This document shows positions 1 to 19,335 of a stretch of DNA of 64,000 nt, in pieces. Source of the stretch: Eriocheir sinensis (lineage: Eukaryota; Arthropoda; Malacostraca; Decapoda; Varunidae); NCBI RefSeq assembly GCF_024679095.1, contig NW_026111839.1, positions 190,001-254,000 on the forward strand. Direction: 5' to 3'. Position 1 is the first letter of the stretch. Each line of letters starts with the position of its first letter. The translations under genes were made by a program, and so were the position numbers. A model generated the notes under the pieces. That model saw only the letters and a program-made list of their open reading frames with translations. It made no database searches and was not told the origin of the DNA.

Positions 1-1862
<1,862 letters not shown>

Positions 1863-1871
<9 letters not shown>

Positions 1872-1889
1872 ATGCAACATACACGTTTA

Positions 1890-1896
<7 letters not shown>
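1863..1896. other. Orientation-switch junction J1 (copy 1 of 4)
   Basis: Satellite changes here from minus to plus orientation through a distinctive sequence containing ATATGCAACATACACG followed by TTTACTCATAC. The same junction recurs at about 31,047-31,080 and 59,387-59,420 in the same direction, and inverted at about 13,566-13,600. An identical breakpoint in four places means the inversion happened once and was then duplicated. Confidence 0.85.
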
Positions 1897-2722
<826 letters not shown>

Positions 2723-3534
2723 TTACAAAACACAAATAGAATAATGTAAATATTAATAAAATAATGTAAATTTGTATGAAAATTAAGATGCAAAATACCC
2801 ATACAATAACGCATTTTTTTTTAAATATATATACGAAAACACATAAAATATCTGATTTTGAATTAAAATAAGTATACAAAATGCATATACAATAAGGAAA
2901 ATTTGTATTGAAATAGATACGCAAAATACATAAAAAAACAATGTAAATTTGTTTCAAAATATATAAAGGAATACACCTAAAATAACATAGATTTCTATAA
3001 AAATATATATACAAAATACACATATAATTAAGTAAATACGTATAAAAAAATGTATACAAAATACACATAAAATAATGTAAACTCGTATCAAAATAAATAA
3101 ACAAAATACTAATAAAAGAATGTGTGTTTGTATAAATATAAATATACAAAATACACATAAAATAACGTAAATTTATATAAAACTATGTACAAAAATACAT
3201 AAAGGTAATTAAATTTGTATTAAAATAGATATACAAAATACACATAAAATAAGCTAAATTTGAATTGAAATATATATACAAAATACATAAAATTATGTAA
3301 ATTTTTATCAAAATACTTATAAAAATACACATATAATAACGTAAATTTGTAAAAAAATATATAAACAAAATACACATTAAATAATGTAAATACGTATAAA
3401 AAAATGTACAAAATACACAAACAATCATGTAATTCGTATCAAAATAAATAGACAAAATACCAATAAAATAATGTAAATTTCTATGAGAAAACATATACAA
3501 AATACACATAAATAACGCAAGTGTCAATAAAAAT
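2723..3534 (-). repeat. 45-bp satellite, minus orientation, block 3
   Basis: A-rich strand on top. The right part (about 3,180-3,534) matches 16,790-17,104 directly and 31,850-32,150, 51,182-51,500 and 60,190-60,490 inverted, recognised by the monomer containing ACAATCATGTAATTCG. No gene is seen. Confidence 0.88.
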
Positions 3535-3565
3535 ATATACTATAATATATTTATATACATATTTA
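3520..3565. other. Orientation-switch junction J2 (copy 1 of 6)
   Basis: Minus-to-plus switch with TATAATATATTTATATACAT followed by ATTTAAAATATTT. The same breakpoint occurs at about 17,095-17,150 in this direction, and inverted at about 31,803-31,860, 39,490-39,550, 51,135-51,190 and 60,148-60,200. Confidence 0.8.
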
Positions 3566-3586
3566 AAATATTTAATGTTTATTTTT

Positions 3587-3728
<142 letters not shown>

Positions 3729-5671
3729 TATATATATATATTTTTATACAAATTTTCATTATTTTATGAGAGTTTTTTATATGTATTTCAATACAAATAT
3801 GCCTAACTTTATGTGTATTTTGCATATCTATTTTCAAACAAACTTAAATCATTTTTGTGTATTTTTGTATATAATTTTATACAAATTTTAGTTATTTTAT
3901 TTGTTTTTTATATATATATTTTTCTACAAATATACATTCTTTTATTGGAATTTCGTGTATTTATTTTGTTACGAGTTTACATTATTTTATGTGTATTTTG
4001 TATATATATTTTTCTACGTATTTAAATTATTTTATGTGTATTTTATATATACATTTTCATAAAAAATTACGTTATTTTATTGTTTGTATTCGTATATATT
4101 TTGAAACAAATTTTATACAAATTTATGTTATTTAATGTGTATTTGTATATATATTTTCATACAAATTTATATTATTTTATGTGTATTTTTACATATATTT
4201 TATTACAAATTTACCTTATTTTATATTTATTTTGTATATTTCTTTCTTTCAATTTTAAATTATTTAATGTGTTTATTTGTATTTGTATTCAGGTTATTTT
4301 ATGTGTTTTTTCTATATATTTTCATCCAAAATTACATTAATTTATTGTTATTTTCTTAATTTAACTCGATACGAATTTAGATTATTTCATAGGTATTTTG
4401 TATACATATTTTTATACTCATTTACATTATCTAATGTGTGTTTTGTATATATATTTTTTATGCAAATTAATTTTATGTGCATTTTTGTACATATATTTTT
4501 ATAGAAATTTGCGTTATTTTATGTGTATTTTGTATATGTTTTCTCATACAAATTGACATTATTTAATTAGTTTTTTGTTTATTTATTTTGATACGAATGA
4601 CATGATTATTTGTGTATTTTGTACATATTTTTTTATACGTATTTACATTACTTAATGTGTATTTTGTTTATATAATTTTATACAAACTTTCGTTATTATA
4701 TGTGTATTTGTTAAAAATATTTTGAAACAAATTTACTTTATTTTATGTATTTTGTATATATATTTCAATTCAAATTTAGCTTATTTTGTGTGTATTTTGT
4801 ATATCTATTTTCATACAAATTTAATTACTTCTGTTTATTTTTGTATATAGTTTTATACAAATTTACGTTATTTTATGTGCATTTTGTATATTTATATTTA
4901 TACAAATACACATTCGTTTATTGGTATTTTGTTTATTTATATTTATACGAATTTACATTATTTTATGTGTATTTTGTGTACTTTTTCTATTCGTATTTAC
5001 TTAATTTTATGTGTATTTAGTATATATATTTTTATAGAAATCTACGTTATTATATGTGTATTCGTATATATATTTTGAAACAAATTTTATTTTATATGTT
5101 TTTTGCATATATATTTTAATACAAATTTACCTTATTGTATGTGCATTTTGTATATTTATTTTAATACAAATTCAAATATTTTATGAGTATTTTGGTATAT
5201 ATAATTAAAAAAAAAAGCGTTATTTTATAGGTATTTTGCATCTTAGTTTTCATACAAATTTACATTATTTTATTAATATTCTGTGTATATATTTTGATAC
5301 GATTTTATATTATACTATTTGTGTTTTGTATATATTTTTTTATACATATTTTCATTATTTAATGTGTATTTTTTATATATATTTTATACAAATTTACGTT
5401 ATTTTAAGTGTATTTCTTTATATAATTTCATTCAAATTTACATTATTTTAAATTTATTTTGTATATGTATTTCAATACAAATTTACCTAATTTTATGTGT
5501 ATTTTGTATATTTATTTTCATTCAAATAAAAATTATTTTTGTGTTTTTTTGTATATAGTTTTATACAAATTTAGGTTATTTTATGTGTATTTTCTATATC
5601 TAGTTTCATACAAATACACATTCTTTTATTGATATTTTGTTTATTTATTTTGACGCGAGTTTACATTATTT

Positions 5672-5697
5672 AATGGCTTCCTACAAATGAATAGACC

Positions 5698-5699
<2 letters not shown>
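5672..5699. other. Short non-satellite interruption
   Basis: About 26 bp containing GGCTTCCTACAAATGAATAG followed by ACC, inserted in a monomer that should read AATGTGTATTTTG. It is more G+C-rich than its surroundings, and I saw no second copy in the window. It directly precedes an ATT microsatellite, which suggests a tiny remnant of an inserted element or filler DNA at a repaired break. The identity is unknown. Confidence 0.6.

Positions 5700-5752
<53 letters not shown>
5700..5752. repeat. (TTA)n microsatellite
   Basis: About 17 copies of TTA. It is the only long trinucleotide run in the window; all other simple repeats are (TA)n. It joins a non-satellite insert on the left and satellite (TTTTATTGCTATTTG) on the right. 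Confidence 0.95.
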
Positions 5753-8059
5753 TTATTGCTATTTGTTTATTTATTTTGATACGAATTACATGATTATATG
5801 AGTATTTTGTACATGTTTTTTATACGTGTTTACATTATTTAATGTGTATTTTGTTTATATATTTTTAAACAAATTAACGTTATTAAATGTGTATTTGTGT
5901 ATATATTTGATACAAATTTACATTATTTTATGTATTTTGTATATACATTTCAAATCATATATAGCTTATTTTATTTTTATTTTGTATATATATTTTCATA
6001 CAAATTTAATTACTTCTTTGTATTTTTGTATATAGTTTAATACAAATTTACGTTATTTTATGTGTATTTTGTATATTTATATTTATACAAATACACATTC
6101 TTTTATTGGTATTATTTTTATGTGTATTTTGTATACATTTGTTTATACGTATTTACTTCTTTTTATGTTTATTTTGTATATATTTTTATAGAAATCTACG
6201 TTATTTTGTGTGTATTCGTATATATATTTTGAAACAAATTTACATTGTTTAATATGTATTTTGCATTTCTATTTCAATACAAATTTACCTTATTATATGT
6301 GCATTTTGTATATTTATTTTAATACAAATTCAAATATTTTATGTGTATTTTGGTATATATATTTTTATAAAAAAATGCGTTTCTTTATGGGTATTTTGCA
6401 TCTTAATTTACATACAAATTTTAATTATTTTATTAAGATTCTCTGTATTTATTTTGATACTATTTTACATTATTCTATTTGTGTTTTGTATATATATTTT
6501 TTTATACATATTTACATAATTTAATGTGTATTTTTTATATATATTTTATACAAATTTACGTAATTTTAGGTGTATTTTATATATATTTTCATTCAAATTT
6601 AAATATTATTTTATGTGTATTTTGTATATGTATTTCGATACAAATCTACCTAATTTTATGTATATTTTGTACATGTATTTAGATACAAATTTATTTCATT
6701 ATATGAGTATTTTGTATATCTATTTTCATACAAATTGAAATTAATTTTGTGTATTGTTGTATATATTTTTATACAAATATATTTTGTATATTTATTTTCC
6801 TACATATATACGTTCTTTTATCGTAATTTTGTTTATTTATTTTTATTCGAATTTACATTATTTTAGGTGTATTTGATATGTATATTTTTATACTTATTTA
6901 TATCATTTTATTTGTGTTTTGAATATATATTTTCATAGAAATTTACTCTATTTTATGGGTATTCGTATATATATTTTGATACAAATTTACATTATTTATG
7001 TTTATTTTGCATATCTATTTCAATACAAATTTACCATATTGTATGTGTATTTTGTATATTTATTTTAATACAAATTTATTTATTTTATGTGTATTTTTGT
7101 AAAAATATGCGTTATTATTTGGGTATTTTGCATCTTTATTTTCATACAAATTTACATTATTTTATTGATATTCTGTTTATTTATTTTGATACGATTTTAC
7201 ATTATTCTATGTGTATTTTGTATATATATTTTTATACACATTTACATTATTTAATGTATATTTTGTATATATATTTTATATAAATTTACGCTATTTTATG
7301 TGTATTTTTTTATATATTTTCATACAAATTTACAATATTTTATGTGTAATTTGTATATGTATTTCAATACAGATTTGCCTAATTTTATGTGTATTTTGCA
7401 TATCTATTTTCAAACAAATTTAAATTATTTTTATGTATTTTTTATATATTTTTATACACATTTTAGTTATTTTATTTGTATTTTGTATTTATATTTTCAT
7501 ACAAATATACATTCTTTTAGTGGAATTTTGTTCATTTATTTTCATAAGAATTTACATAATTTTATGTGCATTTTGTATATATATTTTTCTACGTATTTAC
7601 ATTATTTTATGTGTATTTTTTATATATATTTTCATAAAAATTTACGTTATTTTATTGTGTGCATTCGTATATGTTTTGATACAAATTTACATTATTTTAT
7701 GTTTATTTTGCATATCGATTTCAATATAGATTTACCTTATTGTATGTGTATTTTGTATATTTATTTTAATACAAATTTAATTATTTTATGTGTACTTTGT
7801 ATACATTTTCTTATACGTATTACTTCATTTAATGTGTATTTTGAATATATATTTTTATAGTAATCTACGTTATTTTATGTGTATTGGTATATATATTTTG
7901 AATCAAATTTACATTGTTTTATATGTATTTAGCATATCTATTTCAATATAAATCTACCTTATTGTATGTGCATTTTGTATATTTATTATAATACAAATTT
8001 AAATATTTTATTATTTTTGTATATATATTTTTATAAAAAGAGTTTATATAAATTTTAAA

Positions 8060-8920
8060 TATTTTATGTGTATTTTGTATATCTATTTTCATACAAATAC
8101 ACATTTTTTATTGATATTTTGTTTATTTATTTTGACGCGAATTCACATTATTTAATGTGTATTGTGTATATATATTTTTATACGTATTTACGTCATTTCA
8201 TGTGTATTTTGTATATATATTTCTATAGAAATATATATTATTTTATGTGTATTCGTATATATATTTTGAAACAAATATACATTGTTTTATGTGCATTTTT
8301 CATATTTTTTCAATATAAATTTACCTTATTGTACGTGCATTTTGTATATTAATTTTAATACAAATTTAATTATTCCATGTGTATTTTTGGATATGTATTT
8401 TCGTAAAAAATGCTTTATTTTATGGGTATTTTGCATCTTTATTTTCATACAAATTTACATTATTTTATTGATATTCTGTGTATTTATTTTGATATGTATA
8501 CGATTTTACATTATTCTATGTATATTTTGTATATATATTTCATACAAATGAACGTTATTTTATGTGAATTTGTTTTCATTTCATACAAATTTACATTATT
8601 TTATGTGTATTTTGTACATGTACTTAAATACAAATTTAACTAATTATATGTGTATTATGTATATCTATTTTCATACAAATTGAAATTAATTTTGTGTATT
8701 TTAGTATATATTTTTATTCAAATTTTCGTAATTTTATGTGAATTTTGTATATTTATTTTCCTACAAATATACGTTCTTTTATCGGAATTTTGTTTATTTA
8801 TTTTGATACGAATTTTCATTATTTTAGGGGTATTTGATATATATATTTTTATACTTATTTACATAATTTTATATGTATTTTGAATATTTATTTTCATAGA
8901 AATTTACTCTATTTTATGTG
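8060..8920 (+). repeat. Local segmental duplication, copy A (partner 10,780-11,635)
   Basis: About 0.86 kb of satellite with the same order of variant monomers as 10,780-11,635, step about 2.72 kb. The matching includes the rare monomers with TGTACATGTACTTAAATAC / TGTACATGTATTTAAATAC and with TTCATTTCATACAAATTTAC. Confidence 0.75.
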
Positions 8921-10779
8921 TATTCGTATATATATTTTGATACAAATTTACATTATTTATGTGTATTTCGCATATCTATTTCAATACAAATTTTCTTTAT
9001 TGTATGTGCCTTTTGTATATTAATTTTGATGCAAATTTAATTATTTTATGTGTATTTTTGTATATATATTTTTAAACAAATATTCGTTATTATAGGGGTA
9101 TTTTGCATCTTTATTTTCATACAAATTTACATTATTTTATTGATTGTCTGTTTATTTATTTTGATACGATTTTACGTTATTCTGTGTATTTTGAATATAT
9201 ATTTTTAGACATATTTACATTATTTAATGTATATTTTGTATATATATTTTGTGGAAATTTACGTTATCTTATGTGTATTTTTTTATATATTTTCATACAA
9301 ATTTACATTATTTTATGTGTATTTTGTATATGTGTTTCAATAAAAATTTGCCTAATTTCATTTGTATTTTGCATATCTAATTTCAAAAAAAAAAAAATTA
9401 TTTTTGTGTAATTTTGTATTATTTTTATAAAAAATTTTTTTATTTTTTTTGTATTTTGTATATATATTTTCCTACACATATACATTCTTTTAGAGGAAAT
9501 TTTGTTTATTTATTTTGACACGAATTTACATTATTTTATGTGTATTTTGTATATATATTTTTCTATGTATTTACATTATTTTATGTGTATTTTGTATATA
9601 TATTTTCATAAAAATTTACGTAATTTTATTGTGTGTATTCGTATATATTTTTATAAAAATCTTCATTATTTTATGTGTTTTTTGCATATCTATTTCAATA
9701 AAAATCTACCTTATTGTATGTGTATTTTGTATATTTATTTTAATACAAATTTAATTATTTTATGTGTATTTTTGTATATATATTTTTTTTAAATATGAGA
9801 TATTTTATGGGTATTTTGCATCTTTAATTTTATAAATTTTTACATTACGTACATATCTTTTATACGTATTTACATTATTTAATGTGTATTTTGTTTATAT
9901 TTTTTTTATACAAATTTACGTTATTATATGTGTATTTGAATATATATTTTGATACAAATTTTCATTATTTTCTGTATTTTCTATATTTATTTCAATTCAA
10001 ATTTAGCTTATTTTCATACAAATTTAATTATTTTTGTTTATTTTTGTATATAGTTTTATACAATTTTACGTTATTTTATGTGTATTTTGTATATTTATAT
10101 TTATACAAGTAAACATTCTTTTATTGGCATTTAGTTAATTTATTTTGATACGAATTGACATTATTTTATGTGTATTTTGTATACATTTTCTGATACGTAT
10201 TTACTTAATTTTATGTGTATTTTGAATATATATTTTATAGAAATCTACGTTATTTTATGTGTATTCGTATGTATATTTTGAAACAAATTTACATTGTTTT
10301 ATATATATTTTGCATATCTATTTCAATACAAATTTACCTTATTGTATGTGCATTTTGTATATTTATTGTAACACAAATTTAAATATTTGATGTGCATTTT
10401 GGTATATATATTTTCATAAAAAATGCGTTGTTTTATGGGTATTTTGCATCTTTATTTTCATACAAATTTACATTATTTTATTAATATTCTGTGTATTTAT
10501 TTTGATACTATTTTACATAATTCTATTTGTGTTTTGTAAATATTTTTTTATACATATTTACTATATTTAATGTGTATTTTCTATATATATTTCATACAAA
10601 TTTTCGTTATTTTAAGTGTATTTGTTTATATATTTTTATTCAAATTTACATTATTTTATGTGTATTTTGTATATATATTTCAATAGAAATTTACCTAGTT
10701 TCATGTGTATTTTGTATATGTATTTTAAACAAATTTAAAAAAAAAGTTTGTGTATTTTTGTATAGAGTTTTATACAAAT

Positions 10780-11635
10780 TTACAATATTTCATGTGTATT
10801 TTGTATATCTATTTTCATACAAATACACATTCTTTTATTGATATTTTGTTTATATATTTTGATGCGAATTTACATTATTTAATGTGTATTGTGTATATAT
10901 ATTTTTATACGTATTTACGTCATTTCATTTGTATTTTGTACATATATTTCTATAGAAATATGGTATTTTATGTGTATTCGTATATATATTTTGAAACAAA
11001 TATACATTGTTTTATGTGTATTTTGCATATTTTTTCAATACAAATTTACCTTATTTTACGTGCATTTTGTATATTAATTTTAATACAAATTTAGCTATTC
11101 TATGTGTATTTTTGTATATGTATTTTTATAAAAATATGCTTTATTTTATTGGTATTTTGCATCTTTATTTTCATACAAAATTACATTATTTTATTGATAT
11201 TCTGTGTATTTATTTTGATACGATTTTACATTATTCTATGTATATTTTGTATATCTATTTTATACCAATGTACGTTATTTTATGTGAATTTGTTTTCATT
11301 TCATACAAATTTACATTATTTTATGTGAATTTTGTACATGTATTTAAATACAAATTTAACTAATTATATGTGTATTTTGTATATCTATTTTCATACAAAT
11401 TGAAATTAATTTTGTGTATTTTTGTATGTATTTTTATTCAAATTTTCGTAATTTTATGTGTATTTTGTATATTTATTTTCCTACAAATATACGTTCTTTT
11501 ATCGGAATTTTATTTATTTATTTTGATACGAATTTTCATTTTTTTAGGTGTATTTGATATATATATTTTTATACTTATTTACATAATTTTATATGTATTT
11601 TTAATATATATTTTCATAGAAATATACTCTATATG
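10780..11635 (+). repeat. Local segmental duplication, copy B (partner 8,060-8,920)
   Basis: Second copy of the 0.86-kb segment, ending at the orientation switch near 11,638. The ACTCTATATGTATATG stretch at its right end is specific to this copy and the related junction at 38,060. Confidence 0.75.
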
Positions 11636-11665
11636 TATATGTATAGAAAATACACATGAAATAAT
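11615..11665. other. Orientation-switch junction J3 (inverted copy near 38,060)
   Basis: Plus-to-minus switch reading CTCTATATGTATATGTATAG then AAAATACACATGAAATAATC. The reverse complement of this stretch, with its flanks, is found at about 38,027-38,085. The part with ATACATATAGAGTAAATTTC also recurs near 19,003-19,025. Confidence 0.82.
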
Positions 11666-13573
11666 CTAAATTCGTATCGAAATAAATGAACAAAATACCG
11701 ATAAAATAATGTAATTTTGAATGAAAATATACATAAAATAACGTAAATACAAATAAATATATACACATAAAATGATTTGAATTTGAATAAAAATAGATAT
11801 AAAAATAAACTTAAAATAAGGCAAATTTATAATGAAATATATATACAAAATACACATAAAATAATGTAGATTTGTTTCCAAATATATATACGAATACACA
11901 TAAAATAACGTAGATTTCTATAGAAATATATATACAAAATTCACATGAAATGTTGTAAATACGTATAAAAATATATATACAAAATACACATTAAATAATG
12001 TAAATTCGTGTCAAAATAAATAATTAAAATATCAATAAAAGAATGTGTATTTGTATGAAAATACATATACAAAATACACATAAAATAACGTAAATTTGTT
12101 CAAAACTATATATAAAAATACACAAAGATAAGTTAAATTTGTATGAAAATAAATATACAAAATACACATAAAATTAGGTAAATTTGTAAAGAAATACTAT
12201 ACAAAATACACATAAAATAATGTAAATTTGAACGAAAATATATAAACAAATACACTTAAAATTAACATAAATTTGTATAAAATATATATAAAAAATACTC
12301 ATTAAATAATGTAAATATGTATAAAAAATATATACCCAAAACACAAATAGAATAATGTAAAATCGTATTAAAATAAATACACAGAATGTAAATAAAATAA
12401 TGTAAATTTGTATGAAAATAAAGATGCAAAATACCCATAAAATAACGCATTTTTTATAAATATACAAAATACACATTAAATAATGTAAATTCGCGTCAAA
12501 ATAAATAAACAAAATGTCAATAAAAGAATGTGTATTTGTATGAAAATAAATATACAAAATACACATAAGATAACATAAATTTGTATAAAACTATATACAA
12601 AAATACATAAAAATAATTTAAATTTGTATGAAAATAAATATACAAAATACACATAAAATTAGGTAAATTTGTATTGAAATACATATACAAAATACACATA
12701 AAATAATGTAAATTTGAATGAAAATACATAAACAAATACACTTAAAATAACGTAAATTTGTATTAAAAAAATATATACAAAACACCAACAGCATAATGTA
12801 AAATCGTATCAAAATAAATACACTGAATATTAATAAAATAATGTAAATTTGTATGAAAATAAAGATGCAAAATACCCATAAAATAACCCATTTTTAAAAT
12901 ATATATAAAAATATAATATTTAAAAATGCACATAAAATAATTAAATTTGTATTAAAATAAATATACCAAATGGACATACGATAAGGTAAATTTGAATTGA
13001 TATAGATATGCAAAATAAACATAAAACAATGTAAATTTGTTTCAAAATATATTACAAATACACATAAAATAACGTAAATTTCTTTAAATATATATATACA
13101 AAATACACATAAAATGATGTAAATACGTATAAAAATATATGTACAAAATACACAAAAAATAATGTAAATTTGTATCAAAATAAATAAACAAAACTCCAAT
13201 AAAAGAATGTGTATTTGTATAAATATAAATATACAAAATACACATAAAATAACCTAAATTTATATAAAACTATATACAAAAATACACAGAAGTAATTAAA
13301 TTTGTATGAAAATATATACAAAATACACACAAAATAAGCTAAATTTGAATTGAAATATATATACAAAATACATGAAATAAAGTAAATTTGTATCAAAATA
13401 TTTATACAAATACACATATAATAACGTAAATTTGTATGAAAATATATAAACAAAATACACATTAAATAATGTAAATACGTATAAAAAATATGTACAAAAT
13501 ACACATATAATCATGTAATTCGTATCAAAATAAATAAACAAAATACCAATAAAATAATATAAATTTGTATGAG
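11638..13573 (-). repeat. 45-bp satellite, minus orientation, block 5
   Basis: A-rich strand on top. Markers GATGCAAAATACCC lie near 12,423 and 12,865, only about 440 bp apart, so this higher-order unit is shortened. The right half is an inverted copy of 1,880-2,400. No gene is seen. Confidence 0.9.
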
Positions 13574-13600
13574 TAAACGTGTATGTTGCATATTTTTTCA
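13566..13600. other. Orientation-switch junction J1, inverted copy
   Basis: GTAAACGTGTATGTTGCATA is the reverse complement of the 1,870 junction, with satellite of both orientations continuing to match on each side. Confidence 0.85.
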
Positions 13601-14043
13601 ATACAAATTTACCTTATTATATACGCATTTTGTATATTAATTTTAATACAAATTTAATTATTCGATATGTATTTTTGTATCTGTACTTCTATAAACATAT
13701 GCTTTATTTTTTGGGTATTTTGCATCTTTATTTTCATACAAATTTACATTATTTTATTGATATTCTGCTCATTCATTTTGGTACGAGTTGACATTATTCT
13801 ATGTGTATTTTGTATATATTTTTCATACAAATTTACGTTATTTTATGTGTATTTGTTTATATATTTTGACACAAATTAACAATATTTTATGCGTTTTTTG
13901 TATATACATTTCAAAAGAAATTCACCTAGTTTTATGTGTATTTTGTATATCTATTTTCATACAAACTCAAATTATTTCTATGTATTTTTGTATATATGTT
14001 ATGTGTATTTTGTAAATTTATTTTCATTCAAATATATATTGAT
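13590..14043 (+). repeat. 45-bp satellite, plus orientation, block 6
   Basis: T-rich strand on top. It is an inverted copy of about 1,480-1,870. One higher-order marker (GGGTATTTTGCATC) lies near 13,713. No gene is seen. Confidence 0.88.
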
Positions 14044-17094
<3,051 letters not shown>

Positions 17095-17104
<10 letters not shown>

Positions 17105-17150
17105 AAAAATATATAATATAATGTATTTTTATACATATTTAAAATATTTA
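17095..17150. other. Orientation-switch junction J2 (copy 2 of 6)
   Basis: Minus-to-plus switch with ATATAATATAATGTATTTTT then ATACATATTTAAAATATTTAATG. Same breakpoint as near 3,535. Confidence 0.8.
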
Positions 17151-19005
17151 ATGTATATTTTGTATATATATTTTATCCAAATTTACGCTATTTTATATGT
17201 ATTTGTTTATATATTTATATACAAATTTACATTATTTTATGTGAGTTTTGTATATGTATTTCAATACAAATTTGCCTAACTTTATGTGTATTTTGCATAT
17301 CTATTTTCAAACAAACAAATTATTTTTGTGTATTTTTGTATATATTTTTATTCAAATTTTAGTTATTTTATTTGTTTTTTGTATATATATTTTCCTACAA
17401 ATATACATTCTTTTATTGGAATTCCGTGTATTTAATTTTTTACGAATTTACATTATTTTATGTGTATTTTGTATATATATTTTTTTACGTATTTAAATTA
17501 TTTTATGTGTATTTTATATATACATTTTCATAAAAATTTACGTTATTTTATTGTGTGTATTCGTATATATTTTGAAACAAATTTTATACAAATTTATGTT
17601 ATTTTATGTGTATTTGTAGATATAGTTTCATACAAATTTATATTATTTCATGTGTATTCTTACATATATTTTATTACAAATTTACCTTATTTTATGTTTA
17701 TTTTGTATATTTATTTCATTCAATTTTAAATTATTTAATGTGTATATTTGTATTTGTATTTAGGTTATTTTATGTGTGTTTTCTATATATATTTTCATCC
17801 AAAATTACATTATTTTATTGTTATTTTCTTAATTTAACTCGATACGAATTTAGATTATTTCATAGGTATTTTGTATACATATTTTTATACTCATTTACAT
17901 TATCTAATGTGTGTTTTGTATATATTTTTTTTATGCAAACTAATTTTATGTGCATTTTTGTACATATATTTTTATAGAAACTTAAAACGTTATTTTATGT
18001 GTATTTTGTATATGTTTTCTCATACAAATTTACATTATTTAATTATTTTTTTGTTTATTTATTTTGATACGAATGACTTGATTATTTCTGTATTTTGTAA
18101 ATATTTTTTTATACGTATTTACATTACTTAATGTGTATTTTGTTTATATATTTTTTTACAAATTTACGTTATTATATGCGTATTTGTTAAAAATATTTTG
18201 AAACGAATTTACTTTACTTTATTTATTTTTGTATATATATTTCAATTCAAATTTAGCTTATTTTGTGTGTATTTTGTATATCTATTTTCATACAAATTTA
18301 ATTACTTCTGTGTATTTTTGTATATAGTTTTATACAAATTTACGTTATTTTATGTGCATTTTGTATATTTATATTTATACAAATACACATTCTCTTATTG
18401 GTATTTTGTTTATTTATATTTATACGAATTTACATTATTTTATGTGTATTTTGTATACATTTTTCATTCGTATTTACTTAATTTTATTTGTATTTTGTAT
18501 ATATATATATATATATATATTTATAGAACTCTACGTTATTTTATGTGTATTCGTATATATATTTTGAAACAAATTTACATTGTTTTATATGTATTTTGCA
18601 TATCTGTTCCAATACAAATTTACCTTATTGTATGTGCATTTTGTATATTTATTTTAATAGAAATTCAACTATTTTATGTGTATTTTGGTATATATAATTT
18701 TATAAAAAATGCGTTATTTTATAGGTATTTTGCATCTTAGTTTTCATACAACTGTTCATTATTTTATTAATATTCTGTGTATATATTTTGATACGATTTT
18801 ATATTATACTATTTGTGTTTTGTATATATTTTTTATACATATTTTCATTATTTAATGTGTATTTTTATATATATTTTATACAAATTAACGTTATTTTAAG
18901 TGTATTTTATATATGTATTTAAATACAAATTTACCTAATTTTATGTGTATTTTGTATATTTATTTTCATACAAATTTAAATTATTTTTGTGTTTTTTTGT
19001 ATATA
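17105..19005 (+). repeat. 45-bp satellite, plus orientation, block 8
   Basis: T-rich strand on top. It matches 3,540-5,480 in order and detail (for example the monomers containing ATTCAGGTTATTTTATGTG / ATTTAGGTTATTTTATGTG and TAACTCGATACGAATTTAG), but without the long (TA)n next to J2. No gene is seen. Confidence 0.9.
18499..18521. repeat. Short (TA)n run
   Basis: About 11 TA units inside a monomer whose counterpart near 5,020 has only TATATATA. A small expansion at the same core site as the long tracts. Confidence 0.9.
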
Positions 19006-19335
19006 CATATAGAGTAAATTTCTATGAAAATATATATTCAAAATACATATAAAATTATGTAAATAAGTATAAAAATATATATATCAAATACACCTAAAAA
19101 AATGAGAATTCGTATCAAAATAAATAAACAAAATTCCGATAAAAGAACGTATATTTGTAGGAAAATAAATATACAAAATACACATAAATTACGAAAATTT
19201 GAATAAAAATATATACAAAAAAACAAAAAAATAAATTTCAATTTGTATGAAAATAGATATACAAAATACACATATAATTAGTTAAATTTGTATTTAAATA
19301 CATGTACAAAATACACATAAAATAATGTAAATTTG
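19006..19335 (-). repeat. 45-bp satellite, minus orientation, block 9
   Basis: Short A-rich-strand block, bounded by a switch near 19,005 that shares ATACATATAGAGTAAATTTC with 38,060, and by an abrupt switch near 19,336 inside the motif that normally reads ACGTTCTTTTATCGG. No gene is seen. Confidence 0.85.

Noticed and set aside
7300..7860. 186-codon plus-strand frame with a regular hydrophobic pattern resembling a membrane protein
   Set aside because: The pattern repeats every 15 residues, exactly the 45-bp monomer; no domain is recognisable and paralogous copies break the frame.
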